A DNA stretch of 13,251 bases from the NCBI GenBank assembly GCA_021825035.1, contig JAKAIQ010000031.1, positions 1-13,251 on the forward strand. Reading direction: 5' to 3'. The notes under the pieces are model-generated. The model saw only the letters and a program-made list of their open reading frames with translations, had not been told where the DNA came from and did no database searches. Below, in pieces: positions 7,352 through 13,251 of this stretch (within the stretch, counting starts at the first letter, position 1; each line of letters starts with the position of its first letter). This DNA comes from Deltaproteobacteria bacterium (GTDB taxonomy: Bacteria; Desulfobacterota; GWC2-55-46). The position numbers were made by a program, and so were the translations under genes.

Positions 7352-8551
7352 ATGCATATTGCCGTAATATGGCAGAGGTTTCTTCCTTATCATGCCGCGC
7401 GCATACGTCGGCTCAGGGAGCGCCTTGCCGGGACAGGCCATAAGCTGACGGCTATTGAAGTGGCGAGCCGGGATGCTTCATATGGATTCGATGTCGCCCG
7501 GCCGGACCGCATAGATCGTCTCTGCTGCTTTCCCGGAGTATCTTATCATGACCTCAAGGCGAGGGATATCCGTTCCGGAGTCCTTTCGGTTCTGGAAGAG
7601 CTGAAGCCTGACGTTGTTTTTGCGCCGGCCACCCCTTTTCCAGAGGGTATGGCCGCCGTATCATACCGGATGCGAAGCGGCACTCTGGCGATAATGATGG
7701 ACGATGCATGGGAGCATACAGACCGCAGGGGAAGCGTCACTCGCCAAATAAAGTGTCTTATTCACCGTAACCTTGACGGGGCATTTATACCCGCACCGTC
7801 GCATCTTCCGTATTACACTGCGCTGGGATTTCCGGAGGATCGTATATTTTTCGGTGTAGACGTGGTCGATAACGACTATTTTGCCGAGATGTCGATGCGG
7901 GCGCGGCTTAAGGCGCCTGAGCTGAGAGAGGTCCTCGGAGTTCCAGCGGATTACTTTCTGTTCGTGGGAAGGATTCTGCCGAGGAAAGGCCTTGATACTC
8001 TGCTTGCCGCCTATATGGTTTATCGTTCAAAGTCAGTAAAGGAGCCGTGGGGCCTCACGATGGTCGGCGCTGGAAGCGGCATTGAAGACGTCAGGAGAAA
8101 GGCCGGCGGTATGGAGGGCGTAGTGTTCGCCGGGGCAAGGTTCGGCGACAGCCTCTGTCGATACTACGCTCTTGCCGGCTGTCTTGTCATTCCGAGCCTG
8201 TCAGACCCATGGGGGCTCGTCGTAAACGAAGGCATGGCCTCTGGACTGCCTGTAATAGTGAGCAGAGGATGCGGATCTGCGAAGACACTCGTACATGACG
8301 GCGAAAACGGCTGGACGTTCGAGCCGAGGGATGAAGAGGCGCTGGCCGGGTTGATGATTAAAATAAGCGGCTTGCCGGCGCAGGAGCGCATGAAGATGGG
8401 CAAGGAGTCTCAGGTCATCATAACAGATTGGTCCCTTGAACGGTTCGCGAGGGGAGTCTTGCAGGCCATTGAAGTGCCGAGGAGGCCTTCATGCGGCCTG
8501 ATGGAGAATATGGCCGCGAGACTCTGGAACGGGAGGGTTAGGATAAATTGA
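7352..8551 (+). CDS. GT4-family glycosyltransferase (second of three)
   Basis: 399 residues of GT-B fold. The N-terminal strand HIAVIWQRFLPYH begins the acceptor domain. The donor domain carries YFLFVGRILPRKGLD, LTMVGAGSG and the acidic signature at Asp285…Glu293 (DPWGLVVNE), in which the first Glu of the usual EX7E is Asp, as in several GT4 subgroups. C-terminal residues after about 385 look like a short non-conserved tail. The ATG follows the polymerase stop by nine bases with only a weak purine stretch ahead, so coupled translation is likely. It would add one sugar to the growing lipid-linked unit in the cytoplasm, with retention of configuration. The long antisense frame running through the polymerase gene and the start of this one is a codon-bias shadow. 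The donor sugar cannot be predicted. Confidence 0.87.
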   Translation: MHIAVIWQRFLPYHAARIRRLRERLAGTGHKLTAIEVASRDASYGFDVARPDRIDRLCCFPGVSYHDLKARDIRSGVLSVLEELKPDVVFAPATPFPEGMAAVSYRMRSGTLAIMMDDAWEHTDRRGSVTRQIKCLIHRNLDGAFIPAPSHLPYYTALGFPEDRIFFGVDVVDNDYFAEMSMRARLKAPELREVLGVPADYFLFVGRILPRKGLDTLLAAYMVYRSKSVKEPWGLTMVGAGSGIEDVRRKAGGMEGVVFAGARFGDSLCRYYALAGCLVIPSLSDPWGLVVNEGMASGLPVIVSRGCGSAKTLVHDGENGWTFEPRDEEALAGLMIKISGLPAQERMKMGKESQVIITDWSLERFARGVLQAIEVPRRPSCGLMENMAARLWNGRVRIN

Positions 8552-8552
8552 G

Positions 8553-9761
8553 ATGAAGGTACTTCTTGTTCACAACTTCTATGGCTCGTCGGCGCCGAGC
8601 GGCGAAAATACCGTTTTTCACGCCGAGGCCGAGCTACTGCTGCGCAACGGGCATGAGGTCATCGAGTTCACGAGGCAAAGCGACGATATCCGGGGGCGCG
8701 GATTCGTCGGAGCAGTGCAGGGTGGACTCAGCGCGCCGTGGAACCTGTTCGCCGAAAGAAAGCTCCGGCGTCTTTTGGAGCGTCAAAGGCCGCAGGTTAT
8801 GCACGCCCATAACACATTCCCCCTGCTTTCCCCGGCTGTATTCCATGCGGCCGGGGGCCTGGAGACTGCCACGGTGCTTACATTGCACAACTATCGTACG
8901 TTCTGTGCGGCCGGTACACCCGTGCGCGACGGCATCGCCTGCACGGAATGCCTTGATAGGCGAAGCATCCTGCCAGCCATTAGATACGGGTGTTACAGGG
9001 GGAGCAGGATGGCTACGGTTCCGATGGCCGCCATGATAGGCATCCACAGGGCGATAGGCACGTGGCAGAGGCGCCTCGACGCCTTCATTGCTCTTACGGA
9101 ATTCCAGCGGGACAGGCTCGTAAGCGCAGGCCTTCCGCAGGAAGCGGTATACATAAAGCCTCATTTCTATCCGAATCCTCCGGTGCCTGAGCCCTGGGAT
9201 ACGAGGGAAGATAAGGTCATTTATATCGGGCGCCTCGCCGCCTACAAAGGAGTGCACATCCTTATCGAGGCGTGGAAGATATGGGGAAATACGGCGCCGA
9301 TGCTCGAGATAGTTGGCGACGGGCCGGAGAAAAAGGCCCTGGAGCGCATGGCGGAAAGGTGCGGCGGCAGGATATCGTTTACCGGGCAACTTTCTTTTTC
9401 CGAGACGCAGAGGCGTCTTGCCCGTGCCCGCCTTCTCATATTACCGTCAGTTTGCTTTGAAGGTTTTCCGATGGCGATACGCGAGGCCTTTGCCCTCGGC
9501 GTTCCGACAGCCGCCTCCCGCATTGGTTCCATCCCATGCATAGTCGCCGAAGGAAAAACAGGCGTGCTTTTTTCCCCCGCCGACGCGTTCGACCTCTTCC
9601 ACAAGGCGCGTTTACTCTGGTCATCTCCCGAAAGGCTCAGGGCAATTGGGGCCTCAGCGCGCGAGGAGTTTGAGAAGAAATATACCGATTCCGCGAATTT
9701 CGACGCGTTAATGACGATATATGAAAGCGCGATGGAAAGGCGGCTAAGGAGGGCCTCTTAA
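8553..9761 (+). CDS. GT4-family glycosyltransferase (third of three)
   Basis: 402 residues. The N-terminus has LLVHNFYGSSAPSGEN, a pattern of the GT4 subfamily 4 group. It is followed by VMHAHNTFPLLSP and a four-cysteine segment Cys118-X11-Cys130-X2-Cys133-X13-Cys147 that could bind a metal. I recall similar segments in relatives, in the form C..G…RDG..C..C…GCYRGS. The donor domain has VIYIGRLAAYKGV, LEIVGDGPEKK and the intact EX7E pair Glu303…Glu311 (EGFPMAIRE). The start ATG comes one base after the preceding TGA, with GGTTAGGA upstream, so the two GT4 genes are tightly coupled. It differs enough from the other two GT4 proteins to have a different acceptor. The role is transfer of one sugar to the lipid-linked oligosaccharide in the cytoplasm. 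The donor is unknown. Confidence 0.88.
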   Translation: MKVLLVHNFYGSSAPSGENTVFHAEAELLLRNGHEVIEFTRQSDDIRGRGFVGAVQGGLSAPWNLFAERKLRRLLERQRPQVMHAHNTFPLLSPAVFHAAGGLETATVLTLHNYRTFCAAGTPVRDGIACTECLDRRSILPAIRYGCYRGSRMATVPMAAMIGIHRAIGTWQRRLDAFIALTEFQRDRLVSAGLPQEAVYIKPHFYPNPPVPEPWDTREDKVIYIGRLAAYKGVHILIEAWKIWGNTAPMLEIVGDGPEKKALERMAERCGGRISFTGQLSFSETQRRLARARLLILPSVCFEGFPMAIREAFALGVPTAASRIGSIPCIVAEGKTGVLFSPADAFDLFHKARLLWSSPERLRAIGASAREEFEKKYTDSANFDALMTIYESAMERRLRRAS

Positions 9762-9829
9762 GCGGTTTAAGGCAGAGGCGTCCGGATTCATCTACTGGGT
9801 GCCGCGGGTTACTGGCTGAAAGATCGTAT

Positions 9830-10600
9830 ATGGTCAAAAATATCGAAGCGATACTGGGCTACGATATCGCCACCATGTCAAAGGACGCATGCGTGGCGAA
9901 GATTTGCTCATGGATAGAATCCGGGGAGATGGAGATGATGAGGTACGTGGTTTGCGCCAACCCACACTCACTTGAAGTTGCGCGTATGGATGTCCTTTTT
10001 GACCTGGCCATGAAGGGGGCGGACATGATAATCCCCGATGGAGCCGGGGTTGTGGCCGCTTCGCGCCTGCTCGGGGGGAGCATCAGGCAAAGGGTGACCG
10101 GTTACGACATCTTCCTCGGAGTCAACAAGGGTCTGGACTCGATGGGAGGACAGAGGGTCTTTTTCCTCGGCTCCACCGAAGCGAATCTTAACGATATCAG
10201 GAAAAGGATGATGAGCGACTTCCCGAACGTGGCGGTGGCCGGCTTCTATTCGCCTCCATTCAGCGCCGAATTTGAGAAGGAGGAGAACGATGCCATGGTT
10301 GGCGCGGTAAACGCCGTCAGGCCGGACGTCCTCTGGGTAGGGCTTTCCGCTCCGAAGCAGGAGAAGTGGATCCACGCCAACAGGGACAGGCTCGATGTCA
10401 AATTTGCAGGAGCCATAGGCGCAGTTTTTGATTTTTATACGGGAAGGATAAAGCGTTCCCACCCGTTTTTCCAGAGAATCGGCCTGGAATGGCTTCCGCG
10501 TTTCATCCGGGAGCCTCGGAGGCTCTGGCGCAGGAATCTCGTCTCCAGCCCCAAGTTCCTTCTTAGAATAATCAGAGAAAGGCATAACCTTAAAGCGTGA
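9830..10600 (+). CDS. WecG/TagA/CpsF-family (GT26) glycosyltransferase
   Basis: 256 residues, the usual length for GT26. These enzymes add a sugar (ManNAc in TagA, ManNAcA in WecG) to an undecaprenyl-diphosphate-linked first sugar at the membrane. Visible family blocks in order are ANPHS with Asn44, IPDGAGVV with Asp70 (equivalent to the proposed catalytic base Asp65 of TagA), RVTGYD, RVFFLGST, GLSAPKQEKWI, GAIGAVFDFYTGRIKRSHP, and the C-terminal membrane-binding appendage LEWLPRFIREPRRLWRRNL, rich in Arg. It lacks membrane segments, so it is peripheral to the inner membrane. Where most members have Thr two residues before the conserved Asn, this one has Cys42. The start ATG has only a weak GAAAG upstream, and 68 bases separate it from the preceding gene. 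It is likely to act early in assembly of the repeat unit. Sugar specificity is inferred from the family only. Confidence 0.92.
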   Translation: MVKNIEAILGYDIATMSKDACVAKICSWIESGEMEMMRYVVCANPHSLEVARMDVLFDLAMKGADMIIPDGAGVVAASRLLGGSIRQRVTGYDIFLGVNKGLDSMGGQRVFFLGSTEANLNDIRKRMMSDFPNVAVAGFYSPPFSAEFEKEENDAMVGAVNAVRPDVLWVGLSAPKQEKWIHANRDRLDVKFAGAIGAVFDFYTGRIKRSHPFFQRIGLEWLPRFIREPRRLWRRNLVSSPKFLLRIIRERHNLKA

Positions 10601-10620
10601 GGCAGGATATTTTTCGATGA

Positions 10621-10627
10621 AAGGGAG
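10621..10627 (+). promoter_or_regulatory. Ribosome binding site selecting the GTG start of the wza-like gene
   Basis: AAGGGAG lies seven bases before GTG 10635, an ideal spacing. The alternative ATG 10617 has AGGA (10604-10607) nine bases upstream and would add six residues ahead of the lipoprotein signal. Confidence 0.5.
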
Positions 10628-10634
10628 TGAGCCT

Positions 10635-11726
10635 GTGAGAACCGCTTTGATTTTAGTCATCCTCGCCTGTTGCCTCGTTGCTTCGGGCTGCACACAGTAC
10701 ACCAACTATCCTTCCGGTACGGTAAGACTTGCGGAAAGTCCGGAGACTTCCGCGGTCGTGGAGAGAAAGGTCGAATACGTGCCAGCCCCGGTTGAGAAAC
10801 TGGAGTACACGCCTCCATCGGAGTATCGTATCGGGCCGACCGATGTAATGATGGTAACCGTGGAAGGCGAGGGCGCGGCGGTTTTTGGCATTGCCCCGCC
10901 TCCAAGTGTTGCCGCGGCGCCCGGAGTGCAAACACCGGGGGCAAAGCCCATCGGCCATCAGGTTGATGAAAAGGGATATATCACGATTCCTCTCGCCGGG
11001 AGGGTCAAGGTCGGGGGGCTTACGGTCGGTGAGGCGCAGGAGCAGATTGAGAAGAAAATGAAGAAATACATAAAAGAGCCGTCAGTAATAGTAGAGATAA
11101 CTCAGAAAAAGAGCCAGCCGATCTATCTTATCGGCCAGTTCAAGGCCTCTGGCGTGTATTATCTGGACCGGCCTACAAAACTCGTCCAGGGAGTAGCCCT
11201 CGGGAAGGGCCCGGATACTTCCGCAAACCTTCACCTGGCCCGCCTGGTGCGCGATAAAAAGATAGTCCCGGTCGACATCTACGCGCTTTTGCAGGAAGGC
11301 GACGTCCGCCAGAATATATGGCTCAAGGGCGGGGATACCATCTACATACCAGACGTAAAGGCTCGGAGTGTATTCGTCTTTGGCGCCGTGAAAACACCGG
11401 GTCAGGTGCTGATGCCGAGCGGCGGCCCGTTGTCTTTGCCACAGGCATTGGCTATCGCCGGATTGGACAGCACTCAGTATTACCGCTATGCGCGCATAAT
11501 CCGTTCGATATCGACGACGAAGGGAGAATTGATGGTAGTGGATATAGACAAGATCATGAACGGAACGGCGGCGCCATTCATGCTCTCGGAGGGTGATATC
11601 GTGTACGTGCCGACAAGCCGCGTTGCAAACTGGAACGCGGCGCTCAATGATCTCCTGCCGACTCTAAACACTATCAGCGGGATCTTAACACCATACGTGG
11701 ATCTTAAATTTATGGGAGGATTTTAA
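10635..11726 (+). CDS. Wza-like polysaccharide export lipoprotein
   Basis: 363 residues from the GTG start (369 from ATG 10617). The N-terminus is a lipoprotein signal: a hydrophobic stretch ALILVILACCLV, then the lipobox-like VASGC with Cys19 as the lipidated residue (Ala at -3 is slightly unusual). A Poly_export domain starts at YRIGPTD (64-70) and includes the strand GYITIPLAGRVKVGGLT. It contains an Ala/Pro-rich stretch of about 30 residues between its first two strands, longer than I expect. Two SLBB domains follow, about 163-240 (PIYLIGQF) and 246-330 (VFVFGAVKTPGQV). The end is helical with Trp, as in the outer-membrane barrel helix of Wza. Family members assemble as octamers that carry polymer across the periplasm and outer membrane, docking on the Wzc-type protein encoded next. 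The good fit of AAGGGAG decides the start. Confidence 0.92.
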   Translation: MRTALILVILACCLVASGCTQYTNYPSGTVRLAESPETSAVVERKVEYVPAPVEKLEYTPPSEYRIGPTDVMMVTVEGEGAAVFGIAPPPSVAAAPGVQTPGAKPIGHQVDEKGYITIPLAGRVKVGGLTVGEAQEQIEKKMKKYIKEPSVIVEITQKKSQPIYLIGQFKASGVYYLDRPTKLVQGVALGKGPDTSANLHLARLVRDKKIVPVDIYALLQEGDVRQNIWLKGGDTIYIPDVKARSVFVFGAVKTPGQVLMPSGGPLSLPQALAIAGLDSTQYYRYARIIRSISTTKGELMVVDIDKIMNGTAAPFMLSEGDIVYVPTSRVANWNAALNDLLPTLNTISGILTPYVDLKFMGGF

Positions 11727-11761
11727 TGGCGCCGGCCTCCGCCGAGTTGAGGAGTTCTTAA
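11726..11761 (+). CDS. Possible 11-codon leader peptide ORF
   Basis: The ATG overlaps the stop of the wza-like gene as TAATG, with GGGAGGA (11714-11720) five bases ahead, a strong setup for re-initiation. It would encode MAPASAELRSS and then stop. A terminator-like hairpin follows within a few bases, so this may be a leader peptide acting on the downstream wzc-like gene. It could equally be the stump of a lost gene or chance, because the purine-rich site also lies in codons for the C-terminal MGGF. No family is recognisable. Confidence 0.3.
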   Translation: MAPASAELRSS

Positions 11762-11765
11762 CGGC

Positions 11766-11823
11766 AAGGGCCAGGTCAGGCGCAGTCCGTCTTGAATCGC
11801 AATTAAAAAGACCTGGGCTTTTT
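11766..11823 (+). terminator. Terminator-like hairpin (possible attenuator) between wza- and wzc-like genes
   Basis: CCAGGTC (11771-11777) can pair with GACCTGG (11810-11816), extended by four weaker pairs across one mismatch, and is followed directly by five T residues (11819-11823). The 32-base loop is long for an intrinsic terminator. A second pairing, AGGCGC (11778-11783) with GCGCCT (11829-11834), crosses the first and so would compete with it or form a pseudoknot. No folding energy was computed. Confidence 0.3.
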
Positions 11824-11840
11824 AGCGGGCGCCTATCATA

Positions 11841-11847
11841 AAGGAGG
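11841..11847 (+). promoter_or_regulatory. Ribosome binding site of the wzc-like gene
   Basis: AAGGAGG is a full Shine-Dalgarno match but sits 13 bases before ATG 11861, longer than usual. No nearer in-frame start exists upstream. The distal arm of the possible competing pairing (11829-11834) ends six bases ahead of it, close enough to influence access. Confidence 0.5.
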
Positions 11848-11860
11848 AAATCGACGTAGA

Positions 11861-13251
11861 ATGACGGCATCAAATGAACGCTTCGGCGCGGGACGCGCAC
11901 AAAAGAATCAAAAGAATCTCAAAGATTATATAGTCATCGTCCTCCGGCATTGGAAGATCTTCACCGTTTGTTTCCTTTCCGTTTTTCTCGGCGTGATGCT
12001 TTACACCTTTCATCTTCCGCGGATATATGAGGCCACAACGACGTTTCGAGTGGGCGAGGACAAGAGTGCCTCCGCCATGCCCTGGGCGCTCGCTATGAAT
12101 GCTTCGAGCCCGGTGGACGCCGACATTGAGATGCTCAAGTCCCGTTCATACGCGGAGAGGGTGGCAAGGCTTCTGCAGCTCGACATCCGCATGGCGCCAC
12201 GGATAAGGGCCGGCATGAGGCCGCGGGAGATCGGAAGGACTGGCATAATAAGCCTTTCATACAGAGACACATCACCGCGATTGGCGCGCAACGTGGCCAA
12301 CGCCATGGTGCAGGTGTTCACGGAGCAGGAAGTGGCTCTAAAGAGCCAGGAGGCGGTGCACACCATGGAATTCATCTCCGACCAGTTAAAAAAAGTGCGG
12401 AAGGACATGGAGGAATCCGAAGACCGGTTGCAGGCCTACAAGGCTTCTTCGGGGCGCTACAGCCTCGACCTTGGCGCCACGAAAACGATAGATGCGCTCG
12501 CTGGAATAGAGGATAAGAAGGCCGAGATAATGCTTCTAAGGAAGCGGATAGAATTTTCAATCGCCTCTCTTGCCGCGGCGATAAGGGAAGGCAAGCCCTT
12601 TTATCCGAGCAATCCGGGCGAAGCGACGATGGCCGAAAAACTCTCCGAGCTCATCTCCAGGCTGGCGGCATTGAAGGAGGAGTATACCGAAGATCATCCA
12701 CAGGTGCGTTACACGGAAGGGCAGATAGAATGGACGAGACAGACGATGCTCGGTTTCTATGACGCGAAACTGCGCGACCTTGAGCGCCAGGAGGCCTTCG
12801 AGTCCGGCCTCGAGCGGAAATACGAATCGGAATTGAGGAAACTACCCGTCGCCGAACGGCAGATAGCGACGCGTCTTCGCCGCGCGAAGATGAATACCGA
12901 CCTCTACATTCTCCTCCAGCAGAAATACGAACAGATGCGGCTGGCAAAGGCGGCAACCGTCAGCAACGTCTATGTCATAGATTCCGCGCTCGTCCCTGAT
13001 GCGCCCGTTGCCCCAAACAGGTTTAAAAACACGGTACTCGGCCTCTGGGGGGGCTTGTTAAGCGGAGTCGGGCTCGCGTTATTTCTTGATTATCTCGATG
13101 ACACCATCAAGGACGAGGAACTGGCGAAGAGCGCGCTGGAGCTGCCGATTCTTGCGACCGTTCCACACATGCCCTTGAAAAAAGGAGGGGATGACGGGAT
13201 TTCCCTCTGTACATACCTTGAACCCAAATCCGTATCATCGGAGGCATTCAG
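11861..13251 (+). CDS. Wzc-like chain-length / export protein, Wzz-GNVR part (3' end missing)
   Basis: 463 complete codons are visible and the frame is open to the right edge. Layout: a short basic cytoplasmic start; first membrane helix at about 31-52 (HWKIFTVCFLSVFLG); a Wzz-type periplasmic domain (YEATTTFRVGEDKSA, then DADIEMLKSRSYAERV); a long coiled-coil stretch about 165-345; a GNVR-like end (YILLQQKYEQMRLAKAA, SNVYVID 368-374); the Pro-rich PDAPVAPNRF; and a second helix at about 391-411. The last codons read EPKSVSSEAF followed by AG, matching the EAFR start of the EX2RX2R oligomerisation motif of bacterial tyrosine kinases, so a BY-kinase domain probably follows. Such proteins control polymer length and work with the Wza-type exporter through cycles of tyrosine phosphorylation. 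The ATG has AAGGAGG upstream at long spacing. Neither the kinase motifs nor the Tyr cluster is visible in this window. Confidence 0.9.
   Translation, partial: MTASNERFGAGRAQKNQKNLKDYIVIVLRHWKIFTVCFLSVFLGVMLYTFHLPRIYEATTTFRVGEDKSASAMPWALAMNASSPVDADIEMLKSRSYAERVARLLQLDIRMAPRIRAGMRPREIGRTGIISLSYRDTSPRLARNVANAMVQVFTEQEVALKSQEAVHTMEFISDQLKKVRKDMEESEDRLQAYKASSGRYSLDLGATKTIDALAGIEDKKAEIMLLRKRIEFSIASLAAAIREGKPFYPSNPGEATMAEKLSELISRLAALKEEYTEDHPQVRYTEGQIEWTRQTMLGFYDAKLRDLERQEAFESGLERKYESELRKLPVAERQIATRLRRAKMNTDLYILLQQKYEQMRLAKAATVSNVYVIDSALVPDAPVAPNRFKNTVLGLWGGLLSGVGLALFLDYLDDTIKDEELAKSALELPILATVPHMPLKKGGDDGISLCTYLEPKSVSSEAF

Noticed and set aside
6647..7441. 264-codon antisense frame across the polymerase gene and the start of the next gene
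   Set aside because: It mirrors clearly coding membrane-protein sequence on the + strand, has a low-complexity His/Arg/Pro-rich product and no recognisable domain.
8634..9389. 251-codon antisense frame in the third GT4 gene
   Set aside because: It is a codon-bias shadow of a well-supported glycosyltransferase and shows no domain or ribosome site of its own.
9968..10705. 245-codon antisense frame over the GT26 gene
   Set aside because: The + strand frame matches GT26 motifs along its whole length. The antisense product looks random and spans a gene boundary.
12010..12956. Three antisense frames in the region with no complete + strand frame
   Set aside because: The + strand is open from 11861 to the window edge and reads as a Wzz/GNVR protein. 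The antisense frames are its shadows.

Overview
The window is a dense, single-strand (+) polysaccharide biosynthesis and export locus, probably for an exopolysaccharide, capsule or O-antigen-like polymer. An outer-membrane polysaccharide export lipoprotein (Wza type) and a Wzz/GNVR inner-membrane co-polymerase (Wzc type) point to a diderm (Gram-negative) bacterium. The DNA is fairly GC-rich and uses GTG/TTG starts in places. The gene mix would suit an environmental deltaproteobacterium or a similar lineage, but the sequence does not settle the taxon.

Layout, left to right. The 3' part of a DUF4254 gene runs off the left edge (2-511). It is followed by a Zn-binding sugar C-methyltransferase-type protein (541-1800). 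After a 196-base gap comes a markedly AT-richer radical SAM/SPASM gene (1997-2935). Then follow a GT4 glycosyltransferase (2965-4116), a protein made of two fused, duplicated GT2 glycosyltransferases (4113-6125), a Wzy-like polymerase/O-antigen ligase family membrane protein (6101-7342), two more GT4 enzymes (7352-8551 and 8553-9761) and a WecG/TagA/CpsF-type GT26 glycosyltransferase (9830-10600). The export machinery closes the window: a Wza-like lipoprotein (10635-11726), a 134-base spacer with a tiny leader-like ORF and a terminator-like hairpin, and a Wzc-like protein that runs off the right edge (11861-13251). No gene-free stretch exceeds 200 bases.

How they fit together. The GT26, GT4 and GT2 enzymes would build an oligosaccharide repeat on a lipid carrier at the cytoplasmic face of the inner membrane. 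The C-methyltransferase, and possibly the radical SAM enzyme, would supply unusual residues or decorations. The Wzy-like protein would polymerise units in the periplasm, and the Wzc/Wza pair would control chain length and export. No flippase (Wzx) and no initiating phosphoglycosyltransferase lie in the window. Overlapping or nearly abutting genes (2932-2965, 4113, 6101, 7352, 8553) suggest one long operon. I saw no RNA genes, CRISPR arrays or insertion sequences.

The observations most worth a second look are the tandem GT2 fusion (donor halves about 73% identical, the following segment about 40%), the compositionally distinct radical SAM gene, and the leader-ORF/hairpin arrangement between the wza-like and wzc-like genes.
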